Below are positions 1 through 9,869 of a DNA stretch of 64,000 bases, piece after piece. The stretch covers positions 124,001 to 188,000 of the forward strand of contig NZ_LR027852.1 in assembly GCF_900607235.1 (NCBI RefSeq), in the 5' to 3' direction. The position numbers and the translations under genes are program-made. The notes beneath the pieces are model-generated. The model searched no databases. It had not been told where the DNA came from and worked only from the letters and a program-made list of their open reading frames with translations. Source of the stretch: Olivibacter jilunii. Its GTDB lineage: Bacteria > Bacteroidota > Bacteroidia > Sphingobacteriales > Sphingobacteriaceae. Position 1 is the first letter of the stretch. Each line of letters opens with the position of its first letter.

Positions 1-229
1 TATAACCCAATTGACTTTCTGATGAACCGAAGTCCTTTCTTAATCCGATAATGTTCCATTGATTAATCACCCCGGCTCCAACACCGATTGACCAGGTTCT
101 AAATTCGCTCTCAGGAGCAAATGGCTTAACATCATTTACCTGGGTGGTTTGAGCAAATGCAGGCGCAGAAGCTAAAAGTGCTAAAGCGACTAAAGAGTTT
201 GTTTTTTTTAGTCTAAAGTTCTTGATCAT
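1..229 (-). CDS. Outer-membrane protein, probably OmpA-like, N-terminal fragment
   Basis: Partial gene running off the left edge; 76 codons are visible from the ATG at 229. The protein opens with a basic start and a hydrophobic signal peptide ending in a typical cleavage context (APAFAQ), followed by a segment containing TWSIGVGAG, which resembles the first strand of Bacteroidota OmpA-type barrels. The family call rests only on this short N-terminus; another outer-membrane barrel is possible. Confidence 0.5.
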   Translation of the reverse strand, partial: MIKNFRLKKTNSLVALALLASAPAFAQTTQVNDVKPFAPESEFRTWSIGVGAGVINQWNIIGLRKDFGSSESQLGY

Positions 230-419
230 AAAATTTAATTTCGTGTCTAAATTGTTTTCTGAAATTTGATGCTGTATTACCAAAAATTAGACCATTTTCT
301 GCTTGGTTGATGTAACGGATTGATTATTAGATGCTTTTATTTGGAAGGAGGAGCGGGAAATGTGCTAAAAAAAGGACGATTTCTCGCTCTTTTTCACACA
401 TTTCCTCAAAAAGATACAG

Positions 420-899
420 TTATCGTAAACGATCTGCCGACTTGATAAGTTTGGTATCGTGATTAATGCCTTTAAGCGCTAAGAGTAGAAAAATAATATA
501 GGGAGGGATAAGTAACGCACCGATACCGATATTATTTAGTTCGAGACTTTTGTTAACTGCTTCAACAGCACTATTAGCAGACAGAAACAGCCAAAAAGCA
601 AAGAGAATGACCAATAAAAGAGTAACTAAGATCAGACTTACCTGTTTTTTTCTGTTTTTATATTTTAAAATGGTGATCAGCGGTAATACCGCCAATAAAA
701 TTGTTGCGATTGCCTGAAGGATAAAAGTGAAAGACGTGCTCAACTGATTACGGCCCCCGGTGTTATTTAAAACCCCTGTTACTTTTAATGCCATGGCAAT
801 CCCGCTGTTGTCAGAAAATTGTGCATATGGGAATAAAAATAAGACTAGGATAGTCACCGAAGCCAACAATAGCCAAACAGTTTGTATACGTTGTATCAT
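420..899 (-). CDS. DUF4293 family membrane protein
   Basis: A 159-residue integral membrane protein. It starts MIQRIQTVWLLLA, the usual opening of DUF4293 proteins, and has four hydrophobic segments (about residues 7-27, 58-78, 87-107 and 128-146), with a polar extracytoplasmic loop after the first. The function is unknown; the family is essentially restricted to Bacteroidota. A good promoter lies just upstream (920-949), so it is probably transcribed alone. Confidence 0.8.
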   Translation of the reverse strand: MIQRIQTVWLLLASVTILVLFLFPYAQFSDNSGIAMALKVTGVLNNTGGRNQLSTSFTFILQAIATILLAVLPLITILKYKNRKKQVSLILVTLLLVILFAFWLFLSANSAVEAVNKSLELNNIGIGALLIPPYIIFLLLALKGINHDTKLIKSADRLR

Positions 900-919
900 G
901 TAAAAAATATATATTGCTA

Positions 920-949
920 CAAAGATAATATATTCGTATCAACGCGCAA
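920..949 (-). promoter_or_regulatory. Bacteroidota-type promoter for the DUF4293 gene
   Basis: On the minus strand TTG (947-949) is followed after exactly 19 bases by TATCTTTG (920-927), matching the Bacteroidota sigma consensus TTG-N19-TAnnTTTG. The ATG at 899 follows about 20 nt downstream. Confidence 0.65.
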
Positions 950-1022
950 GGTATAAGTACACCTTGGATATGGAGAAAGTCTTTCTTATGGATGTCAAAA
1001 ATCTACCTACTTTTATCTAAGT

Positions 1023-1799
1023 TTGCAGGTAGTGAAATCAGCAACGAAAAGATATTTTGTAGAACTTGCTTTCCATGGGGGAGCTTACCATGGCTGGCAA
1101 ATACAGGAAAATGCAATTAGCGTGCAGGAGGTACTTAATAAAGCTTTGGGTACCCTATTACGGGTGCCAGTTAATACGGTTGGCTGCGGAAGAACGGATA
1201 CCGGTGTACACGCAAAGCAGCTCTTTGCACACTTTGACGATGCGGTTGGTGCGATTGAAGGCAATGAAGAACGCATTGTGACAGGTTTGAACGCGCTATT
1301 ACCGACAGATATTGCGGTAAAGCAACTTTTTGTTGTTGCTCCTAATGCGCACGCTCGTTTTGATGCGATCAAACGATCTTACGAGTATCATATACACTTC
1401 GGTAAGAATCCATTCCTGCATGGCTTTTCTTGGCAATTAAGGGATCGACCGGATGTGGAAGCGATGAACGAGGCCGCGCGACACATGATGAAATATAAGG
1501 ATTTCAGCTGTTTCAGTAAATCACATACACAAGTTTTTACCAATAACTGTCAGCTTACGAAGGCAGAATGGCAATGGCTTGATGGAGGGCGTCTGGTTTT
1601 TTATATATCGGCTGATCGGTTTTTGAGGAATATGGTAAGGGCAATAGTTGGTACTTTAATGGAAATTGGAAACGGAAAACGCGATTTAAATTATATTCAC
1701 GAAGTCATCAATAGCAAGAACAGAAGCATGGCAGGTGTTTCGGTGCCTGCTTGTGGATTATATCTTACCGAGGTTTTGTATCCCTGGGACGAAAAATAA
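1023..1799 (+). CDS. truA: tRNA pseudouridine synthase A
   Basis: Isomerises uridines 38-40 of the tRNA anticodon stem-loop to pseudouridine. The 258-residue length is standard for TruA. The catalytic Asp is D59 in GCGRTDTGVHA, and the conserved RSYEYH and FLRNMVRAIVGTLMEIG segments are present. No ATG is available in frame: translation must begin at TTG (1023) or GTG (1032), both just before the conserved KRYFVELAFHGG start. Its downstream neighbour is an ABC exporter on the same strand. Confidence 0.93.
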   Translation: MQVVKSATKRYFVELAFHGGAYHGWQIQENAISVQEVLNKALGTLLRVPVNTVGCGRTDTGVHAKQLFAHFDDAVGAIEGNEERIVTGLNALLPTDIAVKQLFVVAPNAHARFDAIKRSYEYHIHFGKNPFLHGFSWQLRDRPDVEAMNEAARHMMKYKDFSCFSKSHTQVFTNNCQLTKAEWQWLDGGRLVFYISADRFLRNMVRAIVGTLMEIGNGKRDLNYIHEVINSKNRSMAGVSVPACGLYLTEVLYPWDEK

Positions 1800-1887
1800 A
1801 GTAAAAAGTTCCTTTAAAACGGACGGTGTATCAATAATTAAAAAGCTGTAGGCTGATATCTGAGGGCTGAACGCAGCGAATGTAAAA

Positions 1888-3708
1888 ATGAGTGAAGCAA
1901 AGATAACAGGTAGAACATATGACACCCAACTGTTACGCAGACTGGGAAAATATTTAAGACCCTATCGAACCTATTTTGTTTGGTCGGTTATACTCACCCT
2001 TATTGTAGCAGGTATCTCTCCTCTTTTACCGATGTTGGTAGAATATACCCTTGATCAGTTTATTTTAAAGAACAACTATCAGGGACTGAATATCATGACC
2101 TTAATCATGTTCGGTTTGCTGATTTTTCAAACCGCTATCAGATATTATCACACCTTGCTGACCAATTCGTTGGGACAGTCTGTTATTCGCGATCTCCGAA
2201 TTGAGACCTTTAATCATATCACGGATCTTCGGCTGAAGTATTTCGATAAGACTCCAATTGGTAGACTGATAACTCGTACAATATCGGACTTGGAAACCAT
2301 TGCCGATATATTTTCTGAGGGATTAATACAAATCATTGGTGATATTTTGCAGTTGATTGTGATCATAGGTGTCATGTTCTATACTGATTGGGAGTTGACA
2401 CTCATTGTATTAATACCGATGCCGTTGATGGTTATTGCTACTCATTTCTTTCAAGAAGCCATGAAGTCTGCCTTTCAGGATGTGAGGCATTGGGTATCCA
2501 ATTTGAATACCTTCTTGCAAGAGCATATTTCAGGTGTCAGCATTATCCAATTCTTTGCTCGTGAGAAACAAGAAATGGATAAGTTTAAAGCGATTAACGC
2601 GGAACATCGAAATGCCCATATTCGTTCTAATTGGTATTTTTCCATTTTTTTTCCGGTTATCGAGATTATCATGGCCATCGCCTTGGGATTACTTGTTTGG
2701 TATGGTTCTAAATCTATTTTGGCAGGGCGTATCTCACCCGGTGTTGTGGTTGCCTTTATTATGTATATCAATATGATTTTTCGGCCTATCCGAGAATTAG
2801 TTGATAAATTTAACACACTCCAAATGGGAATGGTAGGGGCAGAGCGTATCTTTACTGTTTTAGATACGGATGAAAAGACTCCAAACGATGGAATTTTAAA
2901 ACCGGAAAAAATAAAGGGAGATATCACCTTCGATCATGTTTGGTTTACCTATGACGATTATATTGAAACGAACAAGAAATTAAACTTACCGGATCCGATC
3001 GTTGACGATCACAGCGTAAAATGGGTGCTCAAGGATGTGAGCTTTACCGTAAAGGCCGGTGAAACGCTGGCCTTAGTCGGCGCAACCGGTGCGGGTAAGT
3101 CTTCCACCATCAATATTCTTAGTAGGTTTTATGAGATCAGTAAAGGATCGATCCGATTAGACGGTGTCGATATCCGGTCGTATGACATTAACTATCTGCG
3201 TAAAACAATTGCAACCGTCCTGCAGGACGTTTTTCTTTTTTCCGATACGGTAGCTAATAATATAAGTCTTTACGATGCAAGCATTACTCGGGAGGCCATG
3301 ATAGAGGCAGCAAAGAGGGTGGGAGCACATGAATTTATTGAGCGCCTACCTGGCGGTTATGACTATCAGGTTAGGGAACGAGGATCCACTCTGTCGGCAG
3401 GGCAAGCCCAGTTAATATCCTTTATAAGAGCTTTGGTCCACGATCCCAAGATCCTCGTGCTTGACGAAGCGACTTCCTCCGTAGATACTGAAACAGAGTT
3501 GCTGATTCAGGCCGCTATTGACAAGCTGATGAAAAATCGAACCTCCATTGTCATTGCTCATCGTTTGTCTACTATTCAGAAAGCCGACAAAATCATTGTG
3601 CTCGACCATGGTGAAATAAAGGAGATAGGCAATCACCAGGAACTCCTTCATCTAAATGGCTATTATAAGCGCTTATATGATTTGCAGTTCCACTCTGCGG
3701 GCATTTAA
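1888..3708 (+). CDS. ABC exporter, fused permease and ATPase (MsbA/lipid-type)
   Basis: A 606-residue half-transporter: six predicted transmembrane helices in residues 20-310, then one nucleotide-binding domain. Walker A is GATGAGKSST (398-407), the signature is LSAGQAQ in place of LSGGQ, Walker B is ILVLDEATSSVD and the switch His lies in VIAHRLSTI. A short insertion (ETNKKLNLPDPI) precedes the second strand of the ATPase, which is common in Bacteroidota homologues. It probably works as a homodimer exporting lipids, lipopolysaccharide precursors or hydrophobic drugs; the substrate cannot be read from the sequence. Confidence 0.88.
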   Translation: MSEAKITGRTYDTQLLRRLGKYLRPYRTYFVWSVILTLIVAGISPLLPMLVEYTLDQFILKNNYQGLNIMTLIMFGLLIFQTAIRYYHTLLTNSLGQSVIRDLRIETFNHITDLRLKYFDKTPIGRLITRTISDLETIADIFSEGLIQIIGDILQLIVIIGVMFYTDWELTLIVLIPMPLMVIATHFFQEAMKSAFQDVRHWVSNLNTFLQEHISGVSIIQFFAREKQEMDKFKAINAEHRNAHIRSNWYFSIFFPVIEIIMAIALGLLVWYGSKSILAGRISPGVVVAFIMYINMIFRPIRELVDKFNTLQMGMVGAERIFTVLDTDEKTPNDGILKPEKIKGDITFDHVWFTYDDYIETNKKLNLPDPIVDDHSVKWVLKDVSFTVKAGETLALVGATGAGKSSTINILSRFYEISKGSIRLDGVDIRSYDINYLRKTIATVLQDVFLFSDTVANNISLYDASITREAMIEAAKRVGAHEFIERLPGGYDYQVRERGSTLSAGQAQLISFIRALVHDPKILVLDEATSSVDTETELLIQAAIDKLMKNRTSIVIAHRLSTIQKADKIIVLDHGEIKEIGNHQELLHLNGYYKRLYDLQFHSAGI

Positions 3709-3718
3709 TGTGGCTGTT

Positions 3719-3899
3719 GGTAATTCGTTGCCGGTTATTCGTTGTTCGCCGGGATACCCTGCGGCTGGTTGCAGTGTACATAAATCTAGGGCCCTTGCAA
3801 TCGAAACAAGTATCTTTAAGGATCGCAGCTTATAGCTTACAGCCTAAAGCTTACAGCCCAAAGCTTATGGCTTAAAACTTATAACCTAAAACGTACAAT
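3719..3899. repeat. Low-complexity intergenic repeat words
   Basis: Two short word families follow the ABC exporter. At 3725-3748 the minus strand reads CGAACAACGAATAACC plus a degenerate tail; the same word occurs inside valS (53405-53428). At about 3828-3899 permutations of AGCTTA, TAGCTTACAGCC and TAAAGC are strung together, a pattern repeated at 13.2, 32.4 and 57.5 kb. No coding potential. Confidence 0.6.
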
Positions 3900-3949
3900 T
3901 GGCTGAAAGCTATTTTAAATCTCTTTCCCTTATTTTAAAATGAATTTAG

Positions 3950-3957
3950 TAAGTTTG
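3950..3957 (+). promoter_or_regulatory. Promoter -7 element for sucD
   Basis: TAAGTTTG matches TAnnTTTG and lies 19 nt before the sucD ATG. No convincing -33 TTG is visible at the right distance. Confidence 0.45.
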
Positions 3958-3976
3958 CCATACAAAAATTCGACCA

Positions 3977-4858
3977 ATGAGTGTACTTGTAAATAAAGAT
4001 TCAAAAGTTATAGTTCAGGGCTTTACCGGCACTGAAGGTTCGTTCCATGCGTCACAAATGATCGAGTATGGTACCAATGTAGTAGGTGGTGTAACTCCTG
4101 GAAAAGGAGGGCAGACTCATTTAGACCGCCCTGTGTTTAATACGGTTCAAGACGCGGTAGATACTACGGGTGCTAACGTATCCATTATTTTCGTCCCCCC
4201 CGCGTTTGCTGCGGATGCAATCATGGAAGCTGCGAGTGCAGGAGTGGAAGTTATCGTTTGTATTACAGAAGGTATTCCTACAAAAGATATGATCCAGGTG
4301 AAGGAATATCTAAAAGATAAAAAATCTCGTTTAATCGGACCGAATTGTCCAGGTATTATTACTGCTGATGAAGCGAAAATCGGCATCATGCCTGGTTTTA
4401 TCTTCAAAAAAGGTAATGTCGGAGTTGTTTCCAAATCGGGTACTTTAACATATGAAGCAGTAGACCAAACGGTAAAAGCCGGATTAGGAATTACAACAGC
4501 TATTGGTATTGGTGGAGACCCTATTATCGGCACCACTACAAAGGAGGCAGTAGAGTTATTGATGAACGATCCCGAGACAGAGGGTATTATTATGATTGGC
4601 GAAATCGGCGGCGGAATGGAAGCTGAAGCAGCCCGTTGGATCAAAGAGCATGGCACTAAACCAGTGGTTGGTTTCATTGCCGGACAGACTGCGCCTCCGG
4701 GACGCAGAATGGGACATGCCGGAGCGATCGTCGGTGGAGCTGACGACACCGCAGCAGCGAAAATGAAGATCATGCGTGAATGCGGAATCCGTGTAGTAGA
4801 ATCTCCTGCCGAAATCGGTGTTGCTATCGCTGAAGAATTAGCGAAAGTACAAGCCTAA
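3977..4858 (+). CDS. sucD: Succinyl-CoA synthetase (ADP-forming), alpha subunit
   Basis: TCA-cycle enzyme subunit that interconverts succinyl-CoA and succinate with substrate-level phosphorylation, acting as an alpha/beta complex with SucC. The 293 residues contain the CoA-binding Rossmann region ([13 protein letters not shown]), the ligase motif GPNCPGII and the phosphorylated His H247 in [10 protein letters not shown]. SucC is not adjacent, as is usual in this phylum. Followed by a strong terminator. Confidence 0.96.
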   Translation: MSVLVNKDSKVIVQGFTGTEGSFHASQMIEYGTNVVGGVTPGKGGQTHLDRPVFNTVQDAVDTTGANVSIIFVPPAFAADAIMEAASAGVEVIVCITEGIPTKDMIQVKEYLKDKKSRLIGPNCPGIITADEAKIGIMPGFIFKKGNVGVVSKSGTLTYEAVDQTVKAGLGITTAIGIGGDPIIGTTTKEAVELLMNDPETEGIIMIGEIGGGMEAEAARWIKEHGTKPVVGFIAGQTAPPGRRMGHAGAIVGGADDTAAAKMKIMRECGIRVVESPAEIGVAIAEELAKVQA

Positions 4859-4933
4859 GCTTCATTAAAAAGATCATTGATATGGAAGCTGCAGGTTAAA
4901 TGTTAAATTACGATCAGCTGACAACATAAATAT

Positions 4934-4961
4934 AAAGCCCGAAAAAAAATCGGGCTTTTTT
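4934..4961 (+). terminator. Rho-independent terminator after sucD
   Basis: Stem AAAGCCCGA / TCGGGCTTT closed by an A-rich loop and followed by a T run. It ends the sucD transcript and separates it from msrB. Confidence 0.8.
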
Positions 4962-4988
4962 CGTATATTGTATTAATAGCTGAACAAT

Positions 4989-5498
4989 ATGAGGAACATT
5001 AGTGTTTTATTGCTGTGTTTAGGTTTGTTTTTTCAAGCCTGTGCACAAAACGCGTCGCGCGAAAATAAATCAACTCAAAAAAAAGTACAAATGGAATCAA
5101 AAGAGCAAATAGATACGACTATTAAGTCGGCCGGTAATTATAATAAATTAAGTGCAGAAGAAGCTTGGGTCATAGAACAAAAAGGTACAGAAAGACCTTT
5201 TACAGGTGCTTTACTAGACAATAAGGCTAAAGGCGTGTATGTTTGCCGCAAATGCAATGCACCCCTTTATCGCTCTGAAGATAAATTTGAATCGCATTGC
5301 GGGTGGCCGAGTTTTGATGATGAGATAAAAGGTGCCGTTAAACGGATTCCTGATCCGGATGGCATGCGAACGGAGATTGTGTGTGCTAATTGTGGCGGGC
5401 ATCTTGGGCATGTGTTTTTAGGAGAAGGATTTACAACAAAAAATACCAGACATTGTGTCAACTCCATCTCTATGAAGTTTGTTCCGTTAGAAAAGTAA
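4989..5498 (+). CDS. msrB: Peptide methionine-(R)-S-oxide reductase, lipoprotein form
   Basis: Repairs oxidised methionine (R-sulfoxide) in proteins. The 169 residues begin with a lipoprotein signal (LFFQAC, lipidated C18), so it acts in the envelope. The MsrB domain spans about 50-167: zinc ligands C86/C89 and C132/C135, the SHCGWPSF motif, and the catalytic C156 in RHCVNS. Stands alone between a terminator and the GH92 gene. Confidence 0.93.
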   Translation: MRNISVLLLCLGLFFQACAQNASRENKSTQKKVQMESKEQIDTTIKSAGNYNKLSAEEAWVIEQKGTERPFTGALLDNKAKGVYVCRKCNAPLYRSEDKFESHCGWPSFDDEIKGAVKRIPDPDGMRTEIVCANCGGHLGHVFLGEGFTTKNTRHCVNSISMKFVPLEK

Positions 5499-5730
5499 CG
5501 GAAAGTATATCGTAAGCTCCAGACGATTGAGCAGTCCAACAAATAATTGTATGGGATAGTTATGATCTCGGAAAACACTACATTTAACTGGTCGAACAAT
5601 AGTATTGTGCATTGCCTTGTTATTGGCCACTTGTAAGGCCATAAGCCATTAAATCGTTTTAGTACTGCTCTTTTCAAATATATTCTTTATTTTAGCCATC
5701 TTAACATCAGGCTAACATAAATACTTTAAA

Positions 5731-7989
5731 ATGAATAAGAATATTTCTCGGTTCGTATGTAGTGCATTATTGAGTTTACCTTTGCTTGTAAGTGCACAAG
5801 AGAGAAAATTAGTTGATTATGTCGATCCTTTTATTGGCACAGGAGGACATGGCCACACTTTTCCCGGAGCAACTGTTCCATTTGGCATGGTACAATTGAG
5901 TCCGGACAACGGCCAGGCAGGTTGGGATTGGTGTAGCGGCTATCACTATAGCGAGAATCACATTGCGGGTTTTAGTCACACACATTTAAGTGGAACAGGT
6001 ATTGGCGATTGGTTAGATATATCAGTAATGCCTTTACTATACCCCTTAAAAGATGAAACTGCAGACATCAGGGCGACCTTCAATCATCGTAACGAAAAAG
6101 CTTCGCCCGGGTATTACGAAGTTGAACTTGATAATAAGATAAAGGCAGCATTGACAGCTACAGAGAGGGTAGGATATCATCGTTATCAGTTCCCGAATCA
6201 GAGTATTCCTGTTTTGCGACTGGATTTGGGATTTCACCTCAATTGGGATTCACCCACTGAAACCTATGTGAAGGTTTTGGATGATTCCACATTGGTTGGT
6301 TACCGTTATTCTACCGGCTGGGCTAAGGTACAACGTGTATATTTTGCGCTAAGAACTTCTCAACCATTTAAGGAGGCTATCTTAGCGGGTCACGGCGTGC
6401 AGTCGGCACAAATTAAAGCGGCCAAAACCGAAGAAAAAGGAAAAGGAATCAGTGCTCAATTAGTATTTGATGAGCAGCAAAAGAATATTGAAATCAAGGT
6501 AGCCCTGTCTATGACGGACGAGAACAAGGCACTCCAGGCTCTCGGCGAGATAGGCGATTGGAACTTTGCGCGCGTAAAAAATGAAGCTGCCGATAAATGG
6601 GAACACGAGCTGCAAAAAGTGCAGGTTTCTTCTTCTGATGAAAAGTTAAAGCGTGTATTTTATACTGCACTTTATCATACCTGTATAGCTCCCTCTCTAT
6701 TTTCGGATGCTGACGGGGCCTATAAAAATGCAAGTGGCAACGTACTAAAAATGACAAATAACAATCAAAGGTATACCGTTTATTCGTTGTGGGACACATT
6801 CAGAGCACTTAATCCGCTATTTACTATTACCCAACCTGAGAAGTATACGGCCCTGCTTAATAGTATGCTTGCTTTCTATGATGAAAACGGCTTGTTACCG
6901 GTTTGGGATTTAAGTACCTGGGAAACGAATACCATGACGGGATATCATGCTATACCCGTCATTGCGGATGCCATATTAAAAGATTGGCCCGGCATTGATA
7001 AAGAAAAAGCATACAAAGCGATGCTAGCCTCTGCCTTTCAAACGGGCCGGGGTGTACCTGAATATATTAAGTATGGATATATGCCACAGGATAAAATGGG
7101 GCACAGTGCAAGCGTAACGTTAGAATACGGTTATGATGATTGGTGTATTGCCCAGGTGGCGAAGAAACTTGGAAAGGAAGAAGACTACCGGAAATTCAGC
7201 AAGCGGGCCCAGGCTTATCAGCATATTTTTGATAAAAATACAGGCTTTATGCGAGCCAAAAACAGCAATGGTAAATTTGTGGTTCCTTTTGATCCTTACT
7301 TGTCAGAGCACGATGAAGTGAAAGCGCAGTATGTAGAAGGAAATGCTTGGCAACACTCGTTCTTTGTTCCGCACGATGTGCGCGGCTTGGCTAATTTATA
7401 TGGCAGCCATAGTAAATTAAGTCAAAAATTAGATTCGCTGTTTTCGGTTAAATCGGAATTAACGGGAGGAAATACATCACCGGATGTGAGTGGTATGATT
7501 GGTCAGTATGCCCATGGTAATGAACCCAGTCATCATATAGCATACATGTATAGTTTCTTGGGAGAGCCTTGGAAGACGCAAGAACGGGTGCGGCAGATTG
7601 TCGACTCGATGTATCACGATCAACCGGACGGTTACGCAGGAAATGAAGACTGCGGGCAAATGAGTGCTTGGGCTGTATGGAGCATTGCCGGTATTTATCC
7701 AGCCAACCCTGCTAGCAGTGAATATGTAATAGGCAGCCCAGCTGCCGATGAGGTGATTTTTAGGCCCGGAGGAGGCAAAGAATTGTGTTTTAAAGCTATT
7801 AACAACAGTAAGAGAAATATATATGTGCAGGAAGTAAGATTTAATGGTAAAAAATACGATAAGACTTATTTTACACATGCTGATATAATAAATGGTGGGG
7901 AAATTGAGTTTATAATGGGAGAGAAGCCGAACAAGAAGTGGGGAAAGAAGAAGGATAGTTGGCCACAATCGGCAATAGATAGCGAATAA
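5731..7989 (+). CDS. Glycoside hydrolase family 92 alpha-mannosidase, secreted
   Basis: A 752-residue protein with a signal peptide ([10 protein letters not shown]) and the hallmark GH92 start [20 protein letters not shown], followed by [32 protein letters not shown] and, near the C-terminus, the GNEPSHH and [10 protein letters not shown] motifs. GH92 enzymes are calcium-dependent exo-alpha-mannosidases acting on N-glycan or yeast mannan branches; linkage specificity cannot be told here. The rlpA gene overlaps its stop codon (TAATG), so the two are co-transcribed. Confidence 0.92.
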   Translation: MNKNISRFVCSALLSLPLLVSAQERKLVDYVDPFIGTGGHGHTFPGATVPFGMVQLSPDNGQAGWDWCSGYHYSENHIAGFSHTHLSGTGIGDWLDISVMPLLYPLKDETADIRATFNHRNEKASPGYYEVELDNKIKAALTATERVGYHRYQFPNQSIPVLRLDLGFHLNWDSPTETYVKVLDDSTLVGYRYSTGWAKVQRVYFALRTSQPFKEAILAGHGVQSAQIKAAKTEEKGKGISAQLVFDEQQKNIEIKVALSMTDENKALQALGEIGDWNFARVKNEAADKWEHELQKVQVSSSDEKLKRVFYTALYHTCIAPSLFSDADGAYKNASGNVLKMTNNNQRYTVYSLWDTFRALNPLFTITQPEKYTALLNSMLAFYDENGLLPVWDLSTWETNTMTGYHAIPVIADAILKDWPGIDKEKAYKAMLASAFQTGRGVPEYIKYGYMPQDKMGHSASVTLEYGYDDWCIAQVAKKLGKEEDYRKFSKRAQAYQHIFDKNTGFMRAKNSNGKFVVPFDPYLSEHDEVKAQYVEGNAWQHSFFVPHDVRGLANLYGSHSKLSQKLDSLFSVKSELTGGNTSPDVSGMIGQYAHGNEPSHHIAYMYSFLGEPWKTQERVRQIVDSMYHDQPDGYAGNEDCGQMSAWAVWSIAGIYPANPASSEYVIGSPAADEVIFRPGGGKELCFKAINNSKRNIYVQEVRFNGKKYDKTYFTHADIINGGEIEFIMGEKPNKKWGKKKDSWPQSAIDSE

Positions 7990-8369
7990 TGAGATATTTT
8001 TGTGATATAGTTAAGCAGGCACTGATTTTCAGTGCCTGTTTATTTTTACTGGCGTCATGTACACCACGCTTGCACGAACGAGGAGGCGCTTCTTACTACG
8101 CTGATAAATTTAAGGGGAGACGCACGGCCAGTGGTGAGAAATTCAGACAATATAAGTTGACCGCAGCCCATAAGACGCTGCCTTTTGGTACAAAAGTTAA
8201 AGTAAAAAACCTAGACAACGGGCGAACTGTAAAAGTACGGATTAACGATAGAGGACCGTTCGTTTCGGGAAGGATTATCGATTTATCGAAAAAAGCAGCT
8301 CGTCGATTGGGAATCATTCAGTCGGGAACGGCGAAGGTCGAGATAAGTTATAAGAAAAAACGAAAATGA
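7989..8369 (+). CDS. rlpA: RlpA-like septal-ring lytic transglycosylase lipoprotein
   Basis: A 126-residue double-psi beta-barrel protein. The signal ends in a lipobox (LLASC), then [39 protein letters not shown] and [16 protein letters not shown], which are the conserved RlpA segments, including the Glu of ASGE and the Asp of NDRGPF in the active-site cleft. It lacks the C-terminal SPOR domain of the E. coli protein. Coupled to the GH92 gene by a one-base overlap. Confidence 0.88.
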   Translation: MRYFCDIVKQALIFSACLFLLASCTPRLHERGGASYYADKFKGRRTASGEKFRQYKLTAAHKTLPFGTKVKVKNLDNGRTVKVRINDRGPFVSGRIIDLSKKAARRLGIIQSGTAKVEISYKKKRK

Positions 8370-8403
8370 ATTAGCTAATTAGTTAATTGGCTAATTAGCT
8401 AAT
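8370..8403. terminator. Palindromic repeat between convergent genes
   Basis: A 13-bp perfect inverted repeat, ATTAGCTAATTAG and its complement, separated by TTAATTGG. It sits just after rlpA and 26 bp before the 3' end of the convergent barrel gene, so it may act as a two-way terminator although it has no T tract. It is built from the TTAGCTAATTAG words seen as low-complexity repeats elsewhere. Confidence 0.5.
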
Positions 8404-8428
8404 GGGGTTAAAGAGGGGCTAAAGGCCG

Positions 8429-9433
8429 TCAATTGCCAAAAGGTATCTTAATTCCTAAATTAACACCTAAGCCGCCAATATTGATGTAAGAACGCAGTTC
8501 ATCGGCCGGTTTATTAGAGTCAAATCCCTCCCATCCGGCAACATTGTCGCCTGCTGTGATGGTTTTATGATAGTTTACTAATTTACTACTTTCACTGGCG
8601 GCGTCTTTGCTAAGCGTACCGCTTGTTAACGGTTGCCCGCTCATAACAACATTGTATTCGCCGCTTAATTCATGTAATTCTTTCTTTTTACCTCCTACCG
8701 AAATGTTCCGATATTCAAGTTCAGCATATATACTGATGCGGTCGTTCAACATCCAGTCAAAGCCGACGGCGCTCTGAAAGCCTACTGTAGGATTTGCTTT
8801 GATCCGGTCAACCCGTTTTACATTATGTAAGGTCATTATTGCATTAGGAGGTAAACCGGATGTCATATGCATGCTTTCTGCCACGCTTCCTGTTTGGTCG
8901 TTTGCTGTCGTAGTAATTTCAAGATGTCCACCTATAGGAATAATTACGCCCGCCTTCATGTAAGGTTTTACACTGCTATTAGTGGGAATATGAGCTACTA
9001 ATGCCGGCGCAACATCAAATGCCTTGACCTTGCCGCTATTATGCAAATTTAGTACTTCATTGCCGCCTAGGCTGCCTCTTTGACGCATCATATCTTGTGA
9101 ACGACTGTTGTAATAATTCAGCCCCACTTCAACACCTAATATTCGACTAAAGCGATACCCGGGAGTTAAGCCGACCCGCCAGCCTTCGCCGAAAGAGCCT
9201 GTAATAGTACTTTCCGATACCGTTTGTTGCGTTGGTGGATTCCCTGGAATGATATTAAACACTCTATCTCTTGCCGGTTGACCACCGATGGCAGGAAATT
9301 CAACAGGGGTTACTTTTAAGAAGTAGGCGCCGCCAGCTTTGATATAGAAACCTTTGTTGTAATCATCTTGAGCTTTTGCAGAGTAGAAAAACGAACCGGC
9401 AAGTATGCTTGCCATTAAAATCATCTTCTTCAT
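8429..9433 (-). CDS. Outer-membrane beta-barrel protein
   Basis: A 334-residue protein with a signal peptide (ILAGSFFYSAKAQ) and alternating amphipathic strands ending in a C-terminal aromatic strand (GVNLGIKIPFGN), as in OmpW/OmpA-like eight-stranded barrels. Recognisable strands include GWRVGLTPGYRFSRILGVEVGLNYY and VGFDWMLNDRISIYAELEYRNI. The function is unknown; the size suggests a porin-like or adhesin-like surface protein. Confidence 0.7.
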   Translation of the reverse strand: MKKMILMASILAGSFFYSAKAQDDYNKGFYIKAGGAYFLKVTPVEFPAIGGQPARDRVFNIIPGNPPTQQTVSESTITGSFGEGWRVGLTPGYRFSRILGVEVGLNYYNSRSQDMMRQRGSLGGNEVLNLHNSGKVKAFDVAPALVAHIPTNSSVKPYMKAGVIIPIGGHLEITTTANDQTGSVAESMHMTSGLPPNAIMTLHNVKRVDRIKANPTVGFQSAVGFDWMLNDRISIYAELEYRNISVGGKKKELHELSGEYNVVMSGQPLTSGTLSKDAASESSKLVNYHKTITAGDNVAGWEGFDSNKPADELRSYINIGGLGVNLGIKIPFGN

Positions 9434-9869
9434 AATGTAAAGTTTAAATAGGTGTTCTTCAATTGGTTTATCGTTTTTATTATGCTTGCATAATAATTAC
9501 AAACGAAAGTAATAAAGGTTTGTAGTAATTGCAAATTTTTTGATGCGTATCTGTACGTACAAAAAACTGACCTTACCCTTTAATTCGGAAAAACAACAAT
9601 TGAAATCGGAAGCTTAAGAAAGTGTACCGGATTGATTTTTTATACTTTCAAGGGAGCAGCAGAATGCGCTCCCTTGAAAGTTCTAAGTTTATAATGTGTT
9701 AGCTGTTACTTTTACAAAGTGTTTCAAATGTAAAATTTTTATTTTTTTTGTGCAACAAAAATGTAATAAAAAAATGGCTTAAATTGATAAGTGTACTGAA
9801 GTCAAATTCAAAAGTAAAAACTCAAAAGATACAGCAAGCGTCTGCGTTGCTAATCGTATTAACTTTAAC
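9434..9869. other. Intergenic region with a strong hairpin
   Basis: Between the barrel gene start and the miaA 3' end. It holds a perfect 14-bp inverted repeat: ACTTTCAAGGGAGC at 9644-9657 and its complement at 9668-9681, with a 10-base loop. No T tract follows on either strand, so it is not a classical terminator. The rest is AT-rich, including the AAATTCAAAAGTAAAAA word at about 9803. Confidence 0.6.

Noticed and set aside
4147-4773. 208-codon open frame antisense to sucD
   Set aside because: It is fully within a well-supported gene on the other strand and its composition (rich in P, I and S) is that of a reversed reading frame.
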